Shown: positions 56,849 to 64,000, numbered from the stretch's first letter. The stretch is 64,000 bases of DNA from Microlunatus flavus (GCF_900110855.1 NZ_FOFA01000005.1:124001-188000); one strand, 5' to 3'. Made by a program: numbers and translations. The notes: generated by a model not told the origin, from the sequence alone.

Positions 56849-57609
56849 GGGTGCCTCTCGGGGTGGTCGAAGGTGGCGGCGAGGTGCAGCCGCAGGCGCA
56901 GGACCTCCTCGGCGGCGGCGAGCCCGACCCGTGCGGGCTCGTCCAGGGGTTGCGACCGCAGCCGCGCCAGGGCGTCGTACGCGTCCACGGGCAGCCGGGT
57001 GCCGACCCGGCGGCCGAGGGCCCGCGCGCCGCCCACCTGCTGGGTGCCGGCGGCGAGCGCCTGCAGGGCCGCGGCCGCCTCCCCGCCGTTGAACGTCGGG
57101 TCGCGCTCGGCGGCCTCGTCCGCCGCCGCCTCGAGCGAGCGGACCACGGCGGCCCAGGCCGGGTTCTGCCGGGCGAACCACACCCCCCGCGCTCCGAGCG
57201 CCGCCCCGAGCCGGCGCCGGTCGAGGTCGTTCGCCCGGCGGGCCCGGTCGAGCAGGGCCGCCCAGTGCTCCGGCGCCAGGCCGAACCCCGCGTCGAGCGC
57301 GGCGCGGAGCCACAGGTTCACCGGCTCGCTGCCCGTGACGAGCAGGATCTCGTCAAGGACCTCGCGCGCGGGCGCCGGCGGCCGCGGACGGTCGGGTGCG
57401 GGTGCGGCGGCGGGTGGGAGCGGCACCCGGCGGGTCGCGCCGGTGACGAGGGTCGCCGCGCGCCGGCGTGCGGCCGCCTCCAGGAGCCAGACGGCCGGGT
57501 CGGTGCCCTCCGGGGCCGGGACCGGGCGGCGGTCCGTGCCGAGCAGCGCGGCGTTCACCAGGTCGGGCCCCGGGCTCGCGGGCGCCGGAGGTGTGGTCGC
57601 GGTGCTCAC
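56845..57609 (-). CDS. DUF5691 family protein
   Basis: A 254-residue helical protein matching the DUF5691 family that accompanies SWIM, MoxR, DUF5682 and VWA genes in actinobacteria. The start ([17 protein letters not shown]) and GSEPVNLWLRAALDAGFGLAPEHWAALLDRARRANDLDRRRLGAALGARGVWFARQNPAW in pieces are the recognisable blocks; the end DEPARVGLAAAEEVLRLR-type helix (here ARVGLAAAEEVLRLRLHLAA) closes it. It looks like an alpha-solenoid. No enzymatic motif. GTG at 57609 overlaps the SWIM stop by 4 bp. Confidence 0.85.
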   Translation of the reverse strand: MSTATTPPAPASPGPDLVNAALLGTDRRPVPAPEGTDPAVWLLEAAARRRAATLVTGATRRVPLPPAAAPAPDRPRPPAPAREVLDEILLVTGSEPVNLWLRAALDAGFGLAPEHWAALLDRARRANDLDRRRLGAALGARGVWFARQNPAWAAVVRSLEAAADEAAERDPTFNGGEAAAALQALAAGTQQVGGARALGRRVGTRLPVDAYDALARLRSQPLDEPARVGLAAAEEVLRLRLHLAATFDHPERHP

Positions 57610-58949
57610 GCGGCCGCCACCAGCCGGGGCGTCCCGGCGGTCGCGTCGAGCAGGCGCAGGGGCGCGAACCCGGCCGGCCCCCACTCGCCGAACACGTCGA
57701 CCGCGTCGCCGCCGGAGGCCGCGAGGAGCGGCCAGGGCTCGCCGGGCCCGGTCAGCAGGCGTACGCCGGTGCCGTCGGGGTCGGCGAGGTGCCAGGCCCC
57801 GCCGACGTGGTCCGGGCGCACCGGCACGGCGCGCAGCACCACCGGCATGCGCGTGGACCAGGGGTCGGCACGGAGCTGGCCCGCCCAGCGCCGCCGGGCG
57901 TCGGCGACCGTCTCGTGCGGCCAGTCCGGGACCGCCTCGGTCTCCTGCTGCTCGCCGAGCAGCACCCGGTGCTCCGCTCCCCCCGGGTAGCGGTGCACCG
58001 CCGCGTGCAGGACCTGGCCCACCTCGACGCTCGTGTCGAGGCCGGCGCCGGGCACGGCGAAGCTCAGCAGCAGCGCCCAGCTCTGCGTGGCCCGCCCCCA
58101 CAGCCAGACGCGTCGCGACTCCAACCGGCCCTCCAGGCTGTCGACGGCCCCGAGCGCCGACCAGTCGTCGAGCACGCCCGGACCGGCCAGCACCGCGGCC
58201 TTGGCGACCGGGTAGCCGATCCGGGACCGCACGGTCGCGGCGAGGTCCGGCGGGAGCCGGTCGAGGCCGCGGTGGGCGACGACCAGCAGGTGGAGCCCCG
58301 CGAGCGCCTCGAGCAGCTGCGCCGGCCAGCCCGACTGGTCCGTCCGCGCGAGCAGCCCGGGCAGGCCGCGGAGGACGCCGGCGACCCCGGGGGCCTGCGC
58401 GTCGACCATCCGCGCGGCCACGCCCTCGACCCGCGCCCAGGGGCGGCGCTCCCACGCCGACAGTCCGCCGCGGACCTGGTCGGCCAGCCAGCGGTCGAGC
58501 TCGTCGAGGCCGGCGTCCACCTTGGCCCGCCGCTCGGCCGCCCGGGCGGCCGCGGCCTCGGGGTCCGGCACCCGCTCGGGGTCCGCGCCCCGGCCGGCGG
58601 GCGCAGCGGGCACCCCGGCCCACGGCGGCGGCGCGGCGGGCGGCAGCAGGGCGTCGGCCCAGCGCAGCAGCAGGGCGAGCGCGTGCTTGCAGGGCGACTT
58701 GCGGCTCGGGCAGGTGCAGGAGGCCGTCAGCGCGGGCGGCGGGCCGGGGGCGACGACCACCGCGTACGTGGCCGAGCCGTGGCAGCGGCCCCACAGCAGC
58801 TCGTCGGCGGGCTCGTCGCCTGGGCGGGGAGCACGACCCGACTCCGACCACACCCGGCTGGAGACGAGCGGCAGCGCGGCCCGGCGGGACGCGTCGTCCG
58901 GAGCCGTGGCCAGCACCTGGCTGCGGGTCCAGACCTCCACGCCCGCCAC
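57606..58949 (-). CDS. SWIM zinc-finger protein, first gene of the MoxR/VWA operon
   Basis: A protein of about 447 residues with an N-terminal SWIM zinc finger: C-x-C-x6-C-x-H in TASCTCPSRKSPCKHALAL near residue 85. SWIM domains bind DNA or protein. WTRSQVLATAPDDASRRA is the usual family start. The rest is helical and unassigned (WLADQVRGGLSAWERRPWARVEGVAARMVDAQAPGVAGVLR in part). GTG at 58949 is used; GTG at 58940 or 58964 are possible. It starts 37 bp downstream of the FolP2-type gene and is coupled to DUF5691 by a GTGA overlap. Confidence 0.9.
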   Translation of the reverse strand: MAGVEVWTRSQVLATAPDDASRRAALPLVSSRVWSESGRAPRPGDEPADELLWGRCHGSATYAVVVAPGPPPALTASCTCPSRKSPCKHALALLLRWADALLPPAAPPPWAGVPAAPAGRGADPERVPDPEAAAARAAERRAKVDAGLDELDRWLADQVRGGLSAWERRPWARVEGVAARMVDAQAPGVAGVLRGLPGLLARTDQSGWPAQLLEALAGLHLLVVAHRGLDRLPPDLAATVRSRIGYPVAKAAVLAGPGVLDDWSALGAVDSLEGRLESRRVWLWGRATQSWALLLSFAVPGAGLDTSVEVGQVLHAAVHRYPGGAEHRVLLGEQQETEAVPDWPHETVADARRRWAGQLRADPWSTRMPVVLRAVPVRPDHVGGAWHLADPDGTGVRLLTGPGEPWPLLAASGGDAVDVFGEWGPAGFAPLRLLDATAGTPRLVAAA

Positions 58950-58986
58950 AGTAGTGAGGAGCACCGACAGGCGGCCGTGCTCGGCG

Positions 58987-59877
58987 TCAGTCGAGGTTGT
59001 GCCGCAGCCCCGTGGGCTCGCGCAGGCCGAGCACCGCCTCGAGCATCCGCGCCGCGGCGACGGACGCGGCCACGTCGTGCATGCGCAGGACGCGCGCGCC
59101 GCCCAGCACGCAGGCCGAGGCGGCGGCGAGCGAGGGTGCCAGCCGCTCCGGCTTCGGCAGCCCGGTGGCCTCGCCCACGAAGTCCTTGTTGGACACGGCC
59201 GCCAGCAGCGGGAGGCCGAGGTCGGCGATCTCGGGCAGCCGGCGGGTGAGCTCCAGGCTGTGGAGGGTGTTCTTGTTCAGGTCGTGCCCCGGGTCGACGA
59301 CGATGCGGTCCTCGGGCACCCCCCGGTCGCACGCCGCCTGGACGCGGTCGGCCAGGTAGGCCTTCACCTCGTCCACCACGTCGTCGTAGCGCGGGCGGCG
59401 CAGGTGGGTGCGCGGCGCGGCCAGGCTGTGGGTGATGACGACGGCGGCCCCGGTCTCGGCGATCACGTCGGCGAGCTCCGGGTCGCGGAGCCCCGTCGTG
59501 TCGTTGACGACCAGGGCGCCCGCCGCCAGCGCCTGCCGCGCCACCTCGGGCCGGTAGGTGTCGACGGACAGCACCACGTCGGTGAGCGCCCGGGCGCCGG
59601 CCACGACCGGGACGACGCGGTCCACCTCCTCCTCGACCGACACGTCCGCGGCGTCCGGGGAGAACGGCACGCCCCCGACGTCGACCCAGTCGGCGCCGGC
59701 CTCGGCCGCCGCCCGGACGGCGTCGACGGCGCGGTCGAGGCCGTACGTACGTCCCTGGTCGTAGAAGGAGTCGGGCGTGCGGTTGACGATGCCCATGGTC
59801 AGGACGCGGCGCGAGAAGTCCGTGCTCCAGCCGCCCCAGGTCACGCGCGGGTGGCGCAGCGGCGGCAGGTAGACCAC
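58987..59877 (-). CDS. Dihydropteroate synthase paralogue, FolP2-type
   Basis: A 296-residue pterin-binding TIM barrel. It shows LTMGIVNRTPDSFYDQG (not NVTPDSFSDGG of true DHPS), DVGGVPFSPDAADVSV in place of the DVGGESTRPG sulfonamide/pterin loop, DPGHDLNKNT and VSNKDFVGE. These differences match the actinobacterial FolP2 group, whose mycobacterial members do not complement DHPS function. Folate synthesis should therefore not be assumed. The likely ATG is at 59877; another at 59796 is less likely. Located upstream of the SWIM operon on the same strand; no fol genes are nearby. Confidence 0.88.
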   Translation of the reverse strand: MVYLPPLRHPRVTWGGWSTDFSRRVLTMGIVNRTPDSFYDQGRTYGLDRAVDAVRAAAEAGADWVDVGGVPFSPDAADVSVEEEVDRVVPVVAGARALTDVVLSVDTYRPEVARQALAAGALVVNDTTGLRDPELADVIAETGAAVVITHSLAAPRTHLRRPRYDDVVDEVKAYLADRVQAACDRGVPEDRIVVDPGHDLNKNTLHSLELTRRLPEIADLGLPLLAAVSNKDFVGEATGLPKPERLAPSLAAASACVLGGARVLRMHDVAASVAAARMLEAVLGLREPTGLRHNLD

Positions 59878-59937
59878 GGGGTCAGTGTGCCCGGGGCCCG
59901 CCGCCGTACGGCGAGGAGTGGGCCTCGAGGAGCCGGC

Positions 59938-60435
59938 TCAGTGGTGGTAGGCGTGCACGACCGCGTGCCCCTTGCCGCGCCGGATGAGGGCGCGGTTCAC
60001 GGGGACCGTGACGGCGAAGGCGATCACCAGCGAGACGACGAGGCTGCCCCAGAACAGCAGGTCCGTCAGCCCGGCCTGCATGGCGCCGGGCACCGCCAGG
60101 ACGACGAGGTTGTCGACGACCTCCATCGTCAGGATGGAGACCGTGTCCGCGGCCAGGGCGACGCCCACGGCCGCGCGCAGCGCGAGGCCGGAGCGCAGCA
60201 CCGGCCAGATCGTCAGGCTGTAGCCGAAGAGGAAGGCGAGGGCCACCGCCAGCAGGATGCTGGGCAGGTTCGCCAGCCCCCACCAGGTCGCGAGCACGAG
60301 GCCGAGCACCTCGCCGATGGCGCAGCCCGTCAGGCAGTGCAGGGTGGCCGAGACCGCGAGACGGGTCAGGGCGCGACCGGTCGGGGCCTGGTCGTGGTGG
60401 GCCTGGTCGTGGTGGGTCTGCTCGTGGTGGGCCAT
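59938..60435 (-). CDS. DUF4396 membrane protein with His-rich N-terminus
   Basis: A 165-residue membrane protein with four likely segments (LGLVLATWWGLANLPSILLAVALAFLFGYSLTIW in part, AAVGVALAADTVSILTMEVVDNLVVLAV, LLFWGSLVVSLVIAFAVTVPV). HCLTGCAIGEVLG and MEVVDNLVVLAVPGAM are DUF4396 blocks. The cytosolic N-terminus has three repeats of a HHxQA-type unit (MAHHEQTHHDQAHHDQAP), and the C-terminus ends HAVVHAYHH, so metal binding is plausible. ATG at 60435 has GGAGGG upstream. Family function is unknown. Confidence 0.88.
   Translation of the reverse strand: MAHHEQTHHDQAHHDQAPTGRALTRLAVSATLHCLTGCAIGEVLGLVLATWWGLANLPSILLAVALAFLFGYSLTIWPVLRSGLALRAAVGVALAADTVSILTMEVVDNLVVLAVPGAMQAGLTDLLFWGSLVVSLVIAFAVTVPVNRALIRRGKGHAVVHAYHH
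60386..60430. repeat. Three tandem 15-bp repeats encoding His-His-Asp/Glu-Gln units
   Basis: GCCTGGTCGTGGTGG occurs twice exactly (60386-60400 and 60401-60415) and once with two changes (60416-60430). It lies in frame in the first codons of the DUF4396 gene, so repeat number can change without a frameshift. Confidence 0.9.
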
Positions 60436-60550
60436 GACGCTGCTCCCTCCTTCTGCCGACGAGGCGGCGCCGTCGGTCGGTGCGCCCAACGCGCGCGGCC
60501 GCGTCCGTCTTCCCCGCGCTCATCGACTTCCTTAGGCGCCCCCGGGCACC

Positions 60551-60556
60551 TAACCT
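60551..60556 (+). promoter_or_regulatory. Candidate -10 of the GH3 lipoprotein gene (leaderless)
   Basis: TAACCT ends 6 bases before the GTG at 60563 with no ribosome-binding site between them. Same hexamer and spacing as at 18620-18625. Confidence 0.45.
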
Positions 60557-60562
60557 CGCCCG

Positions 60563-61828
60563 GTGCGTCGCCCCGCCCTCGTCGCCGCCGCCCTGGTCCC
60601 GCTCCTCGCGACCGTCGCGGCCGGCTGCTCCGCCGGTCCGGTGCCCTCCGGCGGCGCCGGCAGCGCGCCGCCCGTGACCTCCGCGCCGGCCGCGCCCTCG
60701 ACGAGCGCGGCCCAGACCCCCTCGCCGACGACTCCCAGCCCGTCCCCGACGCCGCGGACCACGCCGTCCGCGCCCGCCCGACCGACCTGCGCGTCGGTGG
60801 TGTCCCGCATGAGCCTGGCGGAGCAGGTCGGGCAGGTGGTCATGGTCGCGCAGAGCTCCACGCAGGCCAGCGCGGCCGGGCGACGGACCGTCGAGCGGCT
60901 GCACCTCGGCTCGGTGGTCCTGCTCGGGAACAGCACGGCCGGCCGCACGGCGACGGCGCGGCTGACGACGACCCTGAGCCGTGCGGTCGGGCGGGTCGAC
61001 GGGGTCGGCCTGCTCGTCGCGGCCGACCAGGAGGGGGGCCTGGTGCAGCGCCTGCAGGGGCCGGGCTTCACCCGGATCCCGAGCGCCGTGGAGCAGGCCC
61101 GGTGGTCCGACCAGACCCTCCGGCGCCGCGCCACCACCTGGTCCGACGAGCTCGACCGCGCCGGCGTCGACCTCGACCTGGCTCCCGTCGCGGACGTCGT
61201 GCCCTCCTCGGTCGGCACCGGCAACGCCCCGATCGGGGCCCTGCGGCGCGGCTACGGGCCCCGGCCCGCGGTCGTCGCCGACAAGACCGTGGCGGTCGTC
61301 GAGGGCCTGCACGCCGGCGGCACCGCGAGCGCGGTCAAGCACTTCCCCGGCCTGGGGCGCGTCCGCGGCAACACCGACGTCGCGGCGGTGGTCGTCGACA
61401 CCGCCACCACCCGCCACGACGCGCTCCTCGCGGGGTTCCGCGCGACCGTCACGCACGGCACGGACGCCGTCATGCTCTCCTCGGCGACGTACCGCAAGAT
61501 CGACCCCGACCATCCGGCGACGTACTCGCGGACCGTCGCCACCTCGATGCTGCGCGGCGACCTCTCCTTCCGCGGGGTGGTCGTGTCCGACGACCTGCTC
61601 GGCCGTGCCCTGGGGGGCACGCCCGTCGGCTCGCGCGGCGTCCGGTTCCTGGAGGCCGGCGGCGACCTCGCGCTGGTCGGCGGGCTCGGTCCGGCCGAGC
61701 AGGTGCACCGTGGCCTGCTCGACCGCGCGCGCGAGGACCGCGCCTTCCGCACCCGGGTGGCGCAGAGCGCGACTCGCGTCGTCGAGCTGAAGAGCCGGCA
61801 GGGCCTCGCCTCCTGCACGCGCGCCTGA
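60563..61828 (+). CDS. Glycoside hydrolase family 3 lipoprotein (beta-N-acetylhexosaminidase-like)
   Basis: A 421-residue GH3 N-domain protein, exported as a lipoprotein: the signal LVAAALVPLLATVAAGC has Cys22 as the anchor. A Ser/Pro/Thr linker of about 50 residues follows. The barrel carries LLVAADQEGGLVQRL, VDLDLAPVADVVPSSVGTGN, AVKHFPGLGRVRGNTD (NagZ-type His/Asp loop) and SFRGVVVSDDLLG, where the Asp is the likely nucleophile. NagZ-like enzymes cleave N-acetylglucosamine from cell-wall fragments, and surface location suggests peptidoglycan or glycan turnover. GTG at 60563. Confidence 0.92.
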   Translation: MRRPALVAAALVPLLATVAAGCSAGPVPSGGAGSAPPVTSAPAAPSTSAAQTPSPTTPSPSPTPRTTPSAPARPTCASVVSRMSLAEQVGQVVMVAQSSTQASAAGRRTVERLHLGSVVLLGNSTAGRTATARLTTTLSRAVGRVDGVGLLVAADQEGGLVQRLQGPGFTRIPSAVEQARWSDQTLRRRATTWSDELDRAGVDLDLAPVADVVPSSVGTGNAPIGALRRGYGPRPAVVADKTVAVVEGLHAGGTASAVKHFPGLGRVRGNTDVAAVVVDTATTRHDALLAGFRATVTHGTDAVMLSSATYRKIDPDHPATYSRTVATSMLRGDLSFRGVVVSDDLLGRALGGTPVGSRGVRFLEAGGDLALVGGLGPAEQVHRGLLDRAREDRAFRTRVAQSATRVVELKSRQGLASCTRA

Positions 61829-61849
61829 GCCTTCCGACGGTGCAGATGT

Positions 61850-61877
61850 ACTGAGAGATGCATAGCGTCTCCTCAGT
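61850..61877 (+). terminator. Hairpin after the GH3 gene
   Basis: ACTGAG-AGA (61850-61858) pairs with TCT-C-CTCAGT (61868-61877) with one bulged C and a 9-base loop, 22 bp after the GH3 stop. No T-tract. A weak terminator candidate. Confidence 0.35.
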
Positions 61878-62007
61878 CGCCGCCCTACGTTCCTGCTGTT
61901 CGTGCCGTGTGAGTCCTTGACGCCGACGCCGGAACGGCTGTGATCTTCTCGGCGGGCTCTAGCCAGGCTCTCAGCCGCTCGGTACGTTCTGGACTGCAGG
62001 GGATCGA

Positions 62008-62021
62008 GTGATCCAGATCAC
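62008..62021. promoter_or_regulatory. CRP-like site upstream of the beta-propeller gene
   Basis: GTGATCCAGATCAC is a perfect palindrome (GTGATC-CA-GATCAC) matching the CRP/GlxR core GTGA-N6-TCAC. It lies 17-30 bp before the ATG at 62038, so binding would more likely block than activate transcription. Confidence 0.55.
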
Positions 62022-62037
62022 GTTCGAAGGGGAACGC

Positions 62038-63123
62038 ATGCTCGTACGTACACGCGTCGCGCTGGTCACGGCGACGGCACTGTCCTGCGCCGGTCTGCTC
62101 GGGGGGGCTCCCGCGACCGCCGTGGCACCGACGGCGACGGAGACACCGGCCAAGGTGACCGTGGTCGCATCGGGGCTCGAGGGCCCGCGCCAGCTGAGCG
62201 CGAAGGACGGCTACCTCTACGTCGCGGAGTCCGACGCCGCCCGGGCGACCCGGGTGCGCCTGTCCAACCGCGCCAAGCGGGTCGTCGTGCGCGACGTCCC
62301 CAACGCGCAGGGGGTGACCAAGATCGGGAGCCGCCTCTACCTGGCGGCCGGCGAGACGCCTCCCGACGTCCCCGTGCCGCCCGTGAAGGGCGAGACCAGG
62401 CTCTACGTCGCGAAGCCGTTCGCCAAGCCCCGGGTCTTCGCGAACCCGTACGCGTTCGAGCTGAAGTACAACCCGGACAACCAGACCCAGTTCGGTCCCG
62501 ACGGCAAGCCGCTCGACGCGATCTCGAACCCGTACTTCCTGATCCCGCGTCGGGGACCCGGGTTCGCGCTCATGGCGGGCGCCGGGGGCAACGACGTGCT
62601 CGCGGTGAGCAAGAAGGGCAAGCTCACCCCCTTCTTCGTGCCGTCGGCGATCACCACCGGTGACTGCGCGAAGCAGAAGCAGAACAGCGACGCCGGGCCG
62701 AGCTGCGACCCGGTGCCCACCGGGCTGGCCTACGGGCCGAAGAGCCTGCTCTACGTGTCCGGCCTCAGCAGCGAGGTCCCCGGCGAGGGTCGGGTCTACG
62801 TGGTCGACAAGAACGGCAAGCTGGTCAAGACGCTGACCGGCTTCGACTCCCCGACCGGCGTCGCGGTGGCCCCGGACGGGACGATCTACGTCTCCGAGGC
62901 GCTCGCCGGGTTGGCGGGTCCGCCTCCGATCGACGACACGGTCGGGCGGATCGTCAAGGTCGCTCCGGACGGCAAGCGCACCGTCGCGCAGGTCAGCCAG
63001 CCCACCGGTCTGCTCTGGAGCGGAGGCAAGCTCTACGCGTCGACGCGGGCGCTGTACGGCGCGTTCAACCAGCAGCCGGGCAAGGGCCAGGTCGTCTCGG
63101 TCGACCTCGCCTCCTTCAAGTAG
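62038..63123 (+). CDS. ScyD/ScyE-type secreted beta-propeller protein
   Basis: A 361-residue exported protein. The signal peptide is VALVTATALSCAGLLGGAPATAVA. The mature part is an NHL/SMP-like beta-propeller of the ScyD/ScyE family: VTVVASGLEGPRQLSAKDGYLYVAESD, YAFELKYNPDNQTQFGPDGK, NDVLAVSKKGK, VPTGLAYGPKSLLYVSGLSSEVPGEGRVYVVD and PTGVAVAPDGTIYVSEAL. ScyE-like proteins occur in cyanobacterial scytonemin clusters, but the actinobacterial ones have no known role. ATG at 62038 has AAGGGGAA just upstream; the 62008 codon lies inside the CRP-like site. Its end overlaps the convergent gene by 8 bp. Confidence 0.9.
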   Translation: MLVRTRVALVTATALSCAGLLGGAPATAVAPTATETPAKVTVVASGLEGPRQLSAKDGYLYVAESDAARATRVRLSNRAKRVVVRDVPNAQGVTKIGSRLYLAAGETPPDVPVPPVKGETRLYVAKPFAKPRVFANPYAFELKYNPDNQTQFGPDGKPLDAISNPYFLIPRRGPGFALMAGAGGNDVLAVSKKGKLTPFFVPSAITTGDCAKQKQNSDAGPSCDPVPTGLAYGPKSLLYVSGLSSEVPGEGRVYVVDKNGKLVKTLTGFDSPTGVAVAPDGTIYVSEALAGLAGPPPIDDTVGRIVKVAPDGKRTVAQVSQPTGLLWSGGKLYASTRALYGAFNQQPGKGQVVSVDLASFK

Positions 63124-63466
63124 CCGACCGCTTCGGCGCCTTGCCCCGCCACGCGAGGGAACGGGCGTCGAGCTCACGCAGCAGGGGGTCGCCCTCGACG
63201 AGCAGCCGCTCGCCGAGGGCGACCGCCCCCGCCAGCCGGGCGTCGTCCAGCTGGCGGTAGGCCGCCCCGGCCCGCCGGTCGAGGTGGTCGTACCAGCGCC
63301 CGCCGACCGCGTCGTCGAGCAGGACACGCCCGAAGCAGTGGTTGAGCCGCAACGTCCAGCGACCCTCGCGCGCGGCTGCCGGCAGCGCGTCGTCGACCAG
63401 CTCGCGGTAGCGCCGCAGCAGCGTGTCCCGCGGCCCGCGCTCCTCCTCGCCCATCCGTCCGCTCAC
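63116..63466 (-). CDS. Small conserved hypothetical protein
   Basis: A 116-residue helical protein (TLLRRYRELVDDALPAAAREGRW, TLRLNHCFGRVLLDDAVGGRWYDHLDR, LAGAVALGERLLVEGDPLLRELDARSLAWRG). The pattern NHCF...DDAVG.RWYDHL...EGD..L..L...SLAWRG recurs in actinobacterial proteins that are sometimes mislabelled acetyltransferases; no acetyl-CoA motif is present. GTG at 63466 overlaps the DUF3224 stop (GTGA), so the two are coupled. Function unknown. Confidence 0.75.
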   Translation of the reverse strand: MSGRMGEEERGPRDTLLRRYRELVDDALPAAAREGRWTLRLNHCFGRVLLDDAVGGRWYDHLDRRAGAAYRQLDDARLAGAVALGERLLVEGDPLLRELDARSLAWRGKAPKRSAT

Positions 63467-63879
63467 CCGGGCGTCAGCTCCCAGTCGAACCACACCCGGT
63501 GGGTGCCGTCCTCGTCCACCGTCATCCCGCCGGTGCCGGCGATGTCCGCCAGGTCGCCGGTGCCGCTGCCCCGGGCGATGGTGAAGTGCTCGCCGTAGCG
63601 GTCCTGCCCGTGCGTCGAGGCCGCGTGCAGGAAGACGAACGTCCCCGTCCGGCCGCCGAGACTGCCCTCGAACGACTCGACCGCGACGTACGCGCCCGCG
63701 CCGCCCGGCCCCTGGCCGCCGCTGAACAGGGTCGCCGAGCGACCGTCCACCGCGCCGGCGTACCGCTTCTCCATCGTCGCCACGCCGACCGGCATGGCCG
63801 TCGTCACCGCGATCGGCGGCTCCAGCGCCAGCGGCGTGAACGACACCACCTCGAACGTCCCATCGGACCGCTCAGCCAC
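63463..63879 (-). CDS. DUF3224 family protein
   Basis: A 138-residue soluble beta-barrel-type protein of the DUF3224 family, possibly related in fold to allene oxide cyclase. Blocks: YAGAVDGRSATLFSGGQG, AYVAVESFEGSLGGRTGTFVFLHAAST and FTIARGSGTGDLADIAGTGGMTVDEDGTH, which ends in WFDWEL. No catalytic residues are known. GTG at 63879 follows GGGGAGG. It heads a two-gene unit with the 63116-63466 gene. Confidence 0.88.
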   Translation of the reverse strand: MAERSDGTFEVVSFTPLALEPPIAVTTAMPVGVATMEKRYAGAVDGRSATLFSGGQGPGGAGAYVAVESFEGSLGGRTGTFVFLHAASTHGQDRYGEHFTIARGSGTGDLADIAGTGGMTVDEDGTHRVWFDWELTPG

Positions 63880-63946
63880 GGGTCCTCCCCTCGTCAGCGA
63901 CAGCGTGGCAGAGGGTTCCGACAGCTCCCGGCCGGCTCCGGGGCGC

Positions 63947-63975
63947 TGTGAGCCAGGTCACGAGCGGCGTATACC
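63947..63975 (+). promoter_or_regulatory. CRP-like site overlapping a promoter for a gene beyond the window
   Basis: TGTGA-GCCAGG-TCACG (63947-63962) fits the CRP consensus TGTGA-N6-TCACA with one change. TATACC (63970-63975) is a good -10; at 17-bp spacing the -35 would be TGTGAG, inside the site. The gene lies to the right of the window. Confidence 0.5.
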
Positions 63976-64000
63976 CTGCGGGCGTCGGGTGGCAGCACCG

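Overview
The window is 64 kb of very GC-rich, densely coded bacterial chromosome. GTG starts are frequent, stop/start overlaps of the ATGA or GTGA type are common, and most intergenic gaps are under 200 bp. The block mtrA-mtrB-lpqB-comF-hpf...secA, an Rv3235-like gene, a DUF222/HNH gene, a WS/DGAT gene, a FolP2-type DHPS paralogue and actinobacterial DUF families (DUF2505, DUF5691, DUF5682, DUF3224) place it in the Actinomycetota (high-GC Gram-positives). I cannot name the family or genus. I saw no tRNA, rRNA, CRISPR array, insertion sequence or prophage. No stretch longer than about 210 bp lacks a gene.

Layout. 1-10.5 kb: the 5' part of a large NAD-glutamate dehydrogenase gene, DUF2505, Ku, a DHFR-fold reductase, a DUF222/HNH protein, a DUF6912-like/WS-DGAT pair and a VanW protein. 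10.6-15.3 kb: metH, a GNAT, a small hydrophilic protein and a strong hairpin. 15.3-20 kb: glpK-glpD, divergent from a sulfite-oxidase-like/flavin reductase pair. 20-25.1 kb: a cupredoxin lipoprotein with a polytopic membrane protein, a Gfo/Idh/MocA oxidoreductase with its GntR/HutC regulator, a two-module GNAT and a phosphoribosyltransferase.

25.3-33.4 kb is a coherent 5-oxoproline (pyroglutamate) locus. It holds a DUF969-DUF979 transporter with DUF2891 in one operon, a pyroglutamyl-peptidase-like gene, an FCD-type GntR regulator, pxpA, a pxpB-pxpC fusion and DUF5995. Both divergent intergenic regions of the locus carry the same palindrome, ATCGTTCAACGAT. I infer one regulon for release, uptake and ATP-dependent opening of 5-oxoproline, with DUF2891 and DUF5995 as unexplained extra members.

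33.3-46.5 kb: Rv3235-like, a secreted serine protease, secA, an alpha/beta hydrolase, a YcaQ-like DNA glycosylase, hpf, comF, lpqB, mtrB and mtrA (export, ribosome hibernation and envelope signalling). 46.6-51 kb: NAD-malic enzyme-VanZ-YqgE, and an ECF sigma factor with a soluble anti-sigma factor and a membrane-anchored protein. 51.1-60 kb: an aldo/keto reductase, then the five-gene operon SWIM-DUF5691-MoxR-DUF5682-VWA behind a FolP2-type gene. 60-64 kb: a His-rich DUF4396 membrane protein, a GH3 lipoprotein, a secreted beta-propeller protein behind a CRP-like site, two small conserved genes, and at the very end a second CRP-like site with a promoter for a gene outside the window.

Most candidate novelty lies in the 5-oxoproline regulon (25.3-33.4 kb) and the MoxR/VWA/SWIM operon (52.1-58.9 kb). 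Many long open frames antisense to these genes (for example 135-3989 and 34165-38253 on the + strand) are GC-skew artefacts and are left out.
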